This document shows, piece after piece, positions 43,960 through 46,237 of a stretch of 46,237 nucleotides of DNA. Positions within the stretch are counted from its first letter, which is position 1. Every line of letters starts with the position of its first letter. The position numbers were made by a program, and so were the translations under genes. Under the pieces are notes generated by a model that ran no database searches, was not told the DNA's origin, and was given only the letters and a program-made list of their open reading frames with translations. This DNA is from an uncultured Hyphomicrobiales bacterium (GTDB taxonomy: Bacteria; Pseudomonadota; Alphaproteobacteria; Rhizobiales; Beijerinckiaceae). The stretch spans positions 1-46,237 of the forward strand of contig CAISEY010000066.1 in the NCBI GenBank assembly GCA_903884435.1, in the 5' to 3' direction.

Positions 43960-44958
43960 ATGAAAGCCATTCGCATCCATTCGCACGGCGGCCCGGAAGT
44001 CCTGCAATGGGAGGACGTGGAGATCGCGCCGCCCGGGCCCGGCGAGGCGCGGCTTCGACACACGGCGATCGCGCTGAATTTTTCCGACATCAACATTCGC
44101 CGCGGCGGCTTCTACCAGAAGGATCCGCTGCCGATGCCGCTGATTCCCGGCAACGAGGCGGCGGGAATCGTGGAAAGCGTCGGGCCGGGCGTTACCGCGG
44201 TCAAGCCCGGCGACCGCGTGGGTTACGTCGGCGTCGGGGCGGGCTTCTTCGCCAGAACGGCCGCCTACGCGGAGTTTCGCAACGTGCCGGCGGAGCGGCT
44301 GGCGCATTTGCCGGCGGGCGTTTCCGATTTGCAGGCGGCGTCGGTGATGCTGAAGGGGCTCACCGCCTCGAACATCGTCAACAAGATTTACCGGCCCGAA
44401 AAGGGCGACCTCGTGCTCATTCACGCCGCGGCGAGCGGCGTGGGACTGTTGCTCGTGCAATGGTGCAAGCATTTTGGCGCGGAAGTGATCGGCACCGTTG
44501 GCAACGCGGACAAGGCGAAGATCGCCCGCGAACACGGCTGTGACCACGCGATCCTCTATCGGGAAACGGATTTCGTGGGCGCGGTGAAGAAGATTGCTCC
44601 CGGCGGCGTGCGCGCCGTGCTGGATGGCGTCGGCCTCGACACGTTCCAGAAATCCATGGACTGCACCGCGCCGTTCGGCGTGCTCGTCAATTATGGCAAC
44701 GCCTCCGGCCACGTGCCGCCGATCGACATCATGCAATTGTCGCTGAAGGGCACTTTGTCGATGTGGCGTCCTGGCGTCAGCCACTTCCTCGGCGATCCCG
44801 CCCGGTTCAAGGCGCTTTGCGCCGAGCTTTTCAGTCTCGTCGAAAATGGCGTTCTCAAAACCGTCGCGACCCGGACCTATGCTTTGCGGGACGCCCGCCA
44901 GGCCCATGTCGACGCCGAGGCGGCGCGACACGCCGGTCCCGTCGTGCTGCTCCCCTGA
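43960..44958 (+). CDS. zinc-free quinone oxidoreductase (MDR family)
   Basis: 332 residues from ATG 43960, with GGAGAGGAA upstream. 'MKAIRIHSHGGPEVLQWEDV' is the classic start of Qor-type medium-chain reductases; 'ALNFSDINIRRGG' replaces the zinc ligands of alcohol dehydrogenases. The NADPH loop is 'HAAASGVGLLLVQWCKHFGA'. The enzyme reduces quinones or enones with NADPH in the cytoplasm. A short gap separates it from cytochrome b561. Specific substrate unknown. Confidence 0.92.
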   Translation: MKAIRIHSHGGPEVLQWEDVEIAPPGPGEARLRHTAIALNFSDINIRRGGFYQKDPLPMPLIPGNEAAGIVESVGPGVTAVKPGDRVGYVGVGAGFFARTAAYAEFRNVPAERLAHLPAGVSDLQAASVMLKGLTASNIVNKIYRPEKGDLVLIHAAASGVGLLLVQWCKHFGAEVIGTVGNADKAKIAREHGCDHAILYRETDFVGAVKKIAPGGVRAVLDGVGLDTFQKSMDCTAPFGVLVNYGNASGHVPPIDIMQLSLKGTLSMWRPGVSHFLGDPARFKALCAELFSLVENGVLKTVATRTYALRDARQAHVDAEAARHAGPVVLLP

Positions 44959-45061
44959 GACTGGCGCGGGGGCGTCCCGGCCTGTACAAGACCGTGTGAC
45001 AAAATTCCGGGCTGCCGCGCGACGCGGCAACGCCCAAAGCTCCGACGAGGGGCTGTTTTCG

Positions 45062-45604
45062 ATGAAGGAACACGCCTTGACCGCTCGCTATTCTACCCTC
45101 GCGCAAGCCCTGCACTGGATCATCGCGCTGACGGTCCTCGGGATGTTCGTTCTCGGACTCAGTTTCGATTCCGTGCCGCGCGGCACGAAAACCTGGTGGG
45201 TCAATATTCACACGGTCGTGGGTCTTGTTCTGTTCGCGCTGGTTCTGTTCCGCCTGTTCTGGCGCGTTGGCCACAAGCCGCCGCCGCTGCCCGAAGGCAC
45301 GAGCGACCTCGTGCGGATTTCATCGACCGCGATGCATCATGTCCTCTATTTGTTCATGGTCGTGATCCCGATCATCGGGATCGTCGCCTATGTCTGGCAC
45401 GCGCGGGTGTTTGACTTCGGGCTTTTCAAGCTCGATTTCCACGTGGCGAACACGAAGACGATTTACGAGCCGGCGGAAGACCTCCACAAATATCTCGTCT
45501 TCACGCTGATGGGCCTCGTCGGCGTGCATTTCCTCGCCGCGCTCTGGCATCAGTTCATCAAGAAGGATGGATTGATCCTGCGGATGCTGCCGGGCCGCGA
45601 TTGA
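45062..45604 (+). CDS. cytochrome b561 (CybB-type)
   Basis: 180 residues from ATG 45062. Four membrane helices carry the expected heme ligands: His18 in 'ALHWIIALTVLGM', His50 in 'NIHTVVGLVLFALVLFRLFW', with further histidines at 142 ('DLHKYLVF') and 156/163 ('VGVHFLAALWH'). The family transfers electrons between ubiquinol and periplasmic acceptors and is about 175-190 residues. It follows the quinone oxidoreductase on the same strand, 103 bases on. Confidence 0.92.
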   Translation: MKEHALTARYSTLAQALHWIIALTVLGMFVLGLSFDSVPRGTKTWWVNIHTVVGLVLFALVLFRLFWRVGHKPPPLPEGTSDLVRISSTAMHHVLYLFMVVIPIIGIVAYVWHARVFDFGLFKLDFHVANTKTIYEPAEDLHKYLVFTLMGLVGVHFLAALWHQFIKKDGLILRMLPGRD

Positions 45605-45811
45605 CGCCCGCGGGCCTCCGCGACGGAAATCCGGGGGCGCGCGACCGGGCCGGAGGCGCCGGGACGGCCCTCGCGCGCGTCACGGCGAACCGATCGCCAC
45701 GGGGCCGGATTCCGGCGGCTCCTGAAATTGCAACGGCATTTCCCTCCGGCTATACCGGAACCGCACCGCTTACGCCGACTCGTATCGGCGAGTGAGCCAG
45801 AGGAGATTGTC

Positions 45812-46237
45812 ATGATTTCGGTTACGTTTCCCGATGGCGCGCAGCGTCAGTTTCCCCCCGGCGTCACCGGCCTCGACATCGCGAAGGGAATTTCTCCCTC
45901 GCTCGCCAAACGCACCGTCGCGATGGCGCTCGATGGCGTGGTCGTGGATCTCGCCGATCCCGTTTCGAAAGACGCGAATATCGAGTTCGTCTCGCGCGAG
46001 GATCCGCGCGCGCTCGAACTCATCCGCCACGATTGCGCGCACGTGCTCGCCGAAGCCGTGCAGGCGCTCTGGCCGGGCACGCAAGTGACGATCGGTCCCG
46101 TGATCGAGAACGGATTTTACTACGATTTCCATCGAAGCGAGCCCTTCACGCCCGAGGATTTCGCCGCCATCGAAAAGAAAATGCGCGAGATCATCGGACG
46201 CGACGCTCCCTTCACGAAGGAAGTCTGGAGCCGCGCA
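45812..46237 (+). CDS. thrS: threonyl-tRNA synthetase (3' end outside window)
   Basis: 142 codons from ATG 45812, with AGGAG at 45801-45805; the frame runs off the end of the window. The N-terminal TGS domain '[19 protein letters not shown]' is followed by the start of the editing domain, '[17 protein letters not shown]', whose HxxxH histidines form the zinc/editing site. Charges tRNA-Thr. A housekeeping gene that marks the right edge of the accessory region. No T-box is seen upstream. Confidence 0.96.
   Translation, partial: MISVTFPDGAQRQFPPGVTGLDIAKGISPSLAKRTVAMALDGVVVDLADPVSKDANIEFVSREDPRALELIRHDCAHVLAEAVQALWPGTQVTIGPVIENGFYYDFHRSEPFTPEDFAAIEKKMREIIGRDAPFTKEVWSRA

Noticed and set aside
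45605-45811. T-box riboswitch upstream of thrS
   Set aside because: No specifier loop or antiterminator pattern was seen; T-boxes are rare in Proteobacteria.
1-46237. CRISPR array or prophage
   Set aside because: No regularly spaced repeats and no phage structural genes were seen.

Overview
The window is GC-rich, densely packed bacterial DNA, most likely from an alphaproteobacterium of the Rhizobiales/Hyphomicrobiales type. This rests on strong G/C third-position bias, frequent GTG/TTG starts behind clear GGAGG-type ribosome sites, many ATGA/TGATG gene overlaps, an excess of periplasmic solute-binding proteins, and alphaproteobacterial-looking tex, modEABC and thrS proteins. A genus cannot be assigned from the sequence alone.

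Layout. Positions 1-3867 hold a four-gene plus-strand cluster: a luciferase-like flavin monooxygenase cut by the window edge, an alpha/beta hydrolase, an NAD-dependent epimerase/dehydratase and an ornithine cyclodeaminase-like reductase. The housekeeping gene tex follows (3973-6288), ending in a long hairpin and a GC-rich terminator. A 700-base gap then contains an AT-rich island with a promoter-like site and a 56-codon small ORF. The minus strand (6989-9436) carries a TctC/Bug binding protein, a TauD-like dioxygenase and an unknown protein. A plus-strand Rieske oxygenase, binding protein and Gfo/Idh/MocA dehydrogenase set (9632-13196) resembles a phthalate-type ring-dihydroxylation module. 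A LysR regulator (13272-14156) diverges from an operon at 14313-23604 of hydantoinase A/B genes, two tandem duplicated NMT1-type binding proteins, an ABC ATPase, two permeases and a third, different binding protein. A MetE-like protein and a SnoaL-like protein face it on the minus strand.

Positions 25737-32341 form a molybdenum region on the minus strand: modE, modA, modB, modC, then a DUF2325 coiled-coil protein, then an in-frame chimera joining the first part of an aldehyde dehydrogenase to the last part of a DctA-type dicarboxylate carrier. Divergent from modE lies a decayed set: a frameshifted mop gene, a frameshifted class III (BtuF/MolA-like) binding protein, and a FecCD/BtuC permease cut after about 35 codons by an IS3-type remnant. 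A tRNA-Gln(UUG) gene ends this decayed stretch.

Positions 34198-37370 hold a fumarylacetoacetate-hydrolase-family enzyme with two binding proteins. A second Rieske oxygenase (minus), an EmrB-type exporter, a two-subunit isoquinoline-oxidoreductase-type molybdenum hydroxylase (minus), a secreted lectin-like protein (minus), a quinone oxidoreductase, a cytochrome b561 and the 5' part of thrS complete the window.

The genes suggest an accessory catabolic region for aromatic or heterocyclic carboxylates. Binding proteins capture substrates; Rieske, flavin, 2-oxoglutarate and molybdenum oxygenases or hydroxylases activate them; hydrolases and dehydrogenases process the products. Molybdate uptake would supply the molybdenum hydroxylase. 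The strongest oddities are the ALDH-DctA chimera, the triple-lesion metal importer beside tRNA-Gln, and the AT-rich small-ORF island after tex. No CRISPR array, intact transposon or complete prophage was seen.
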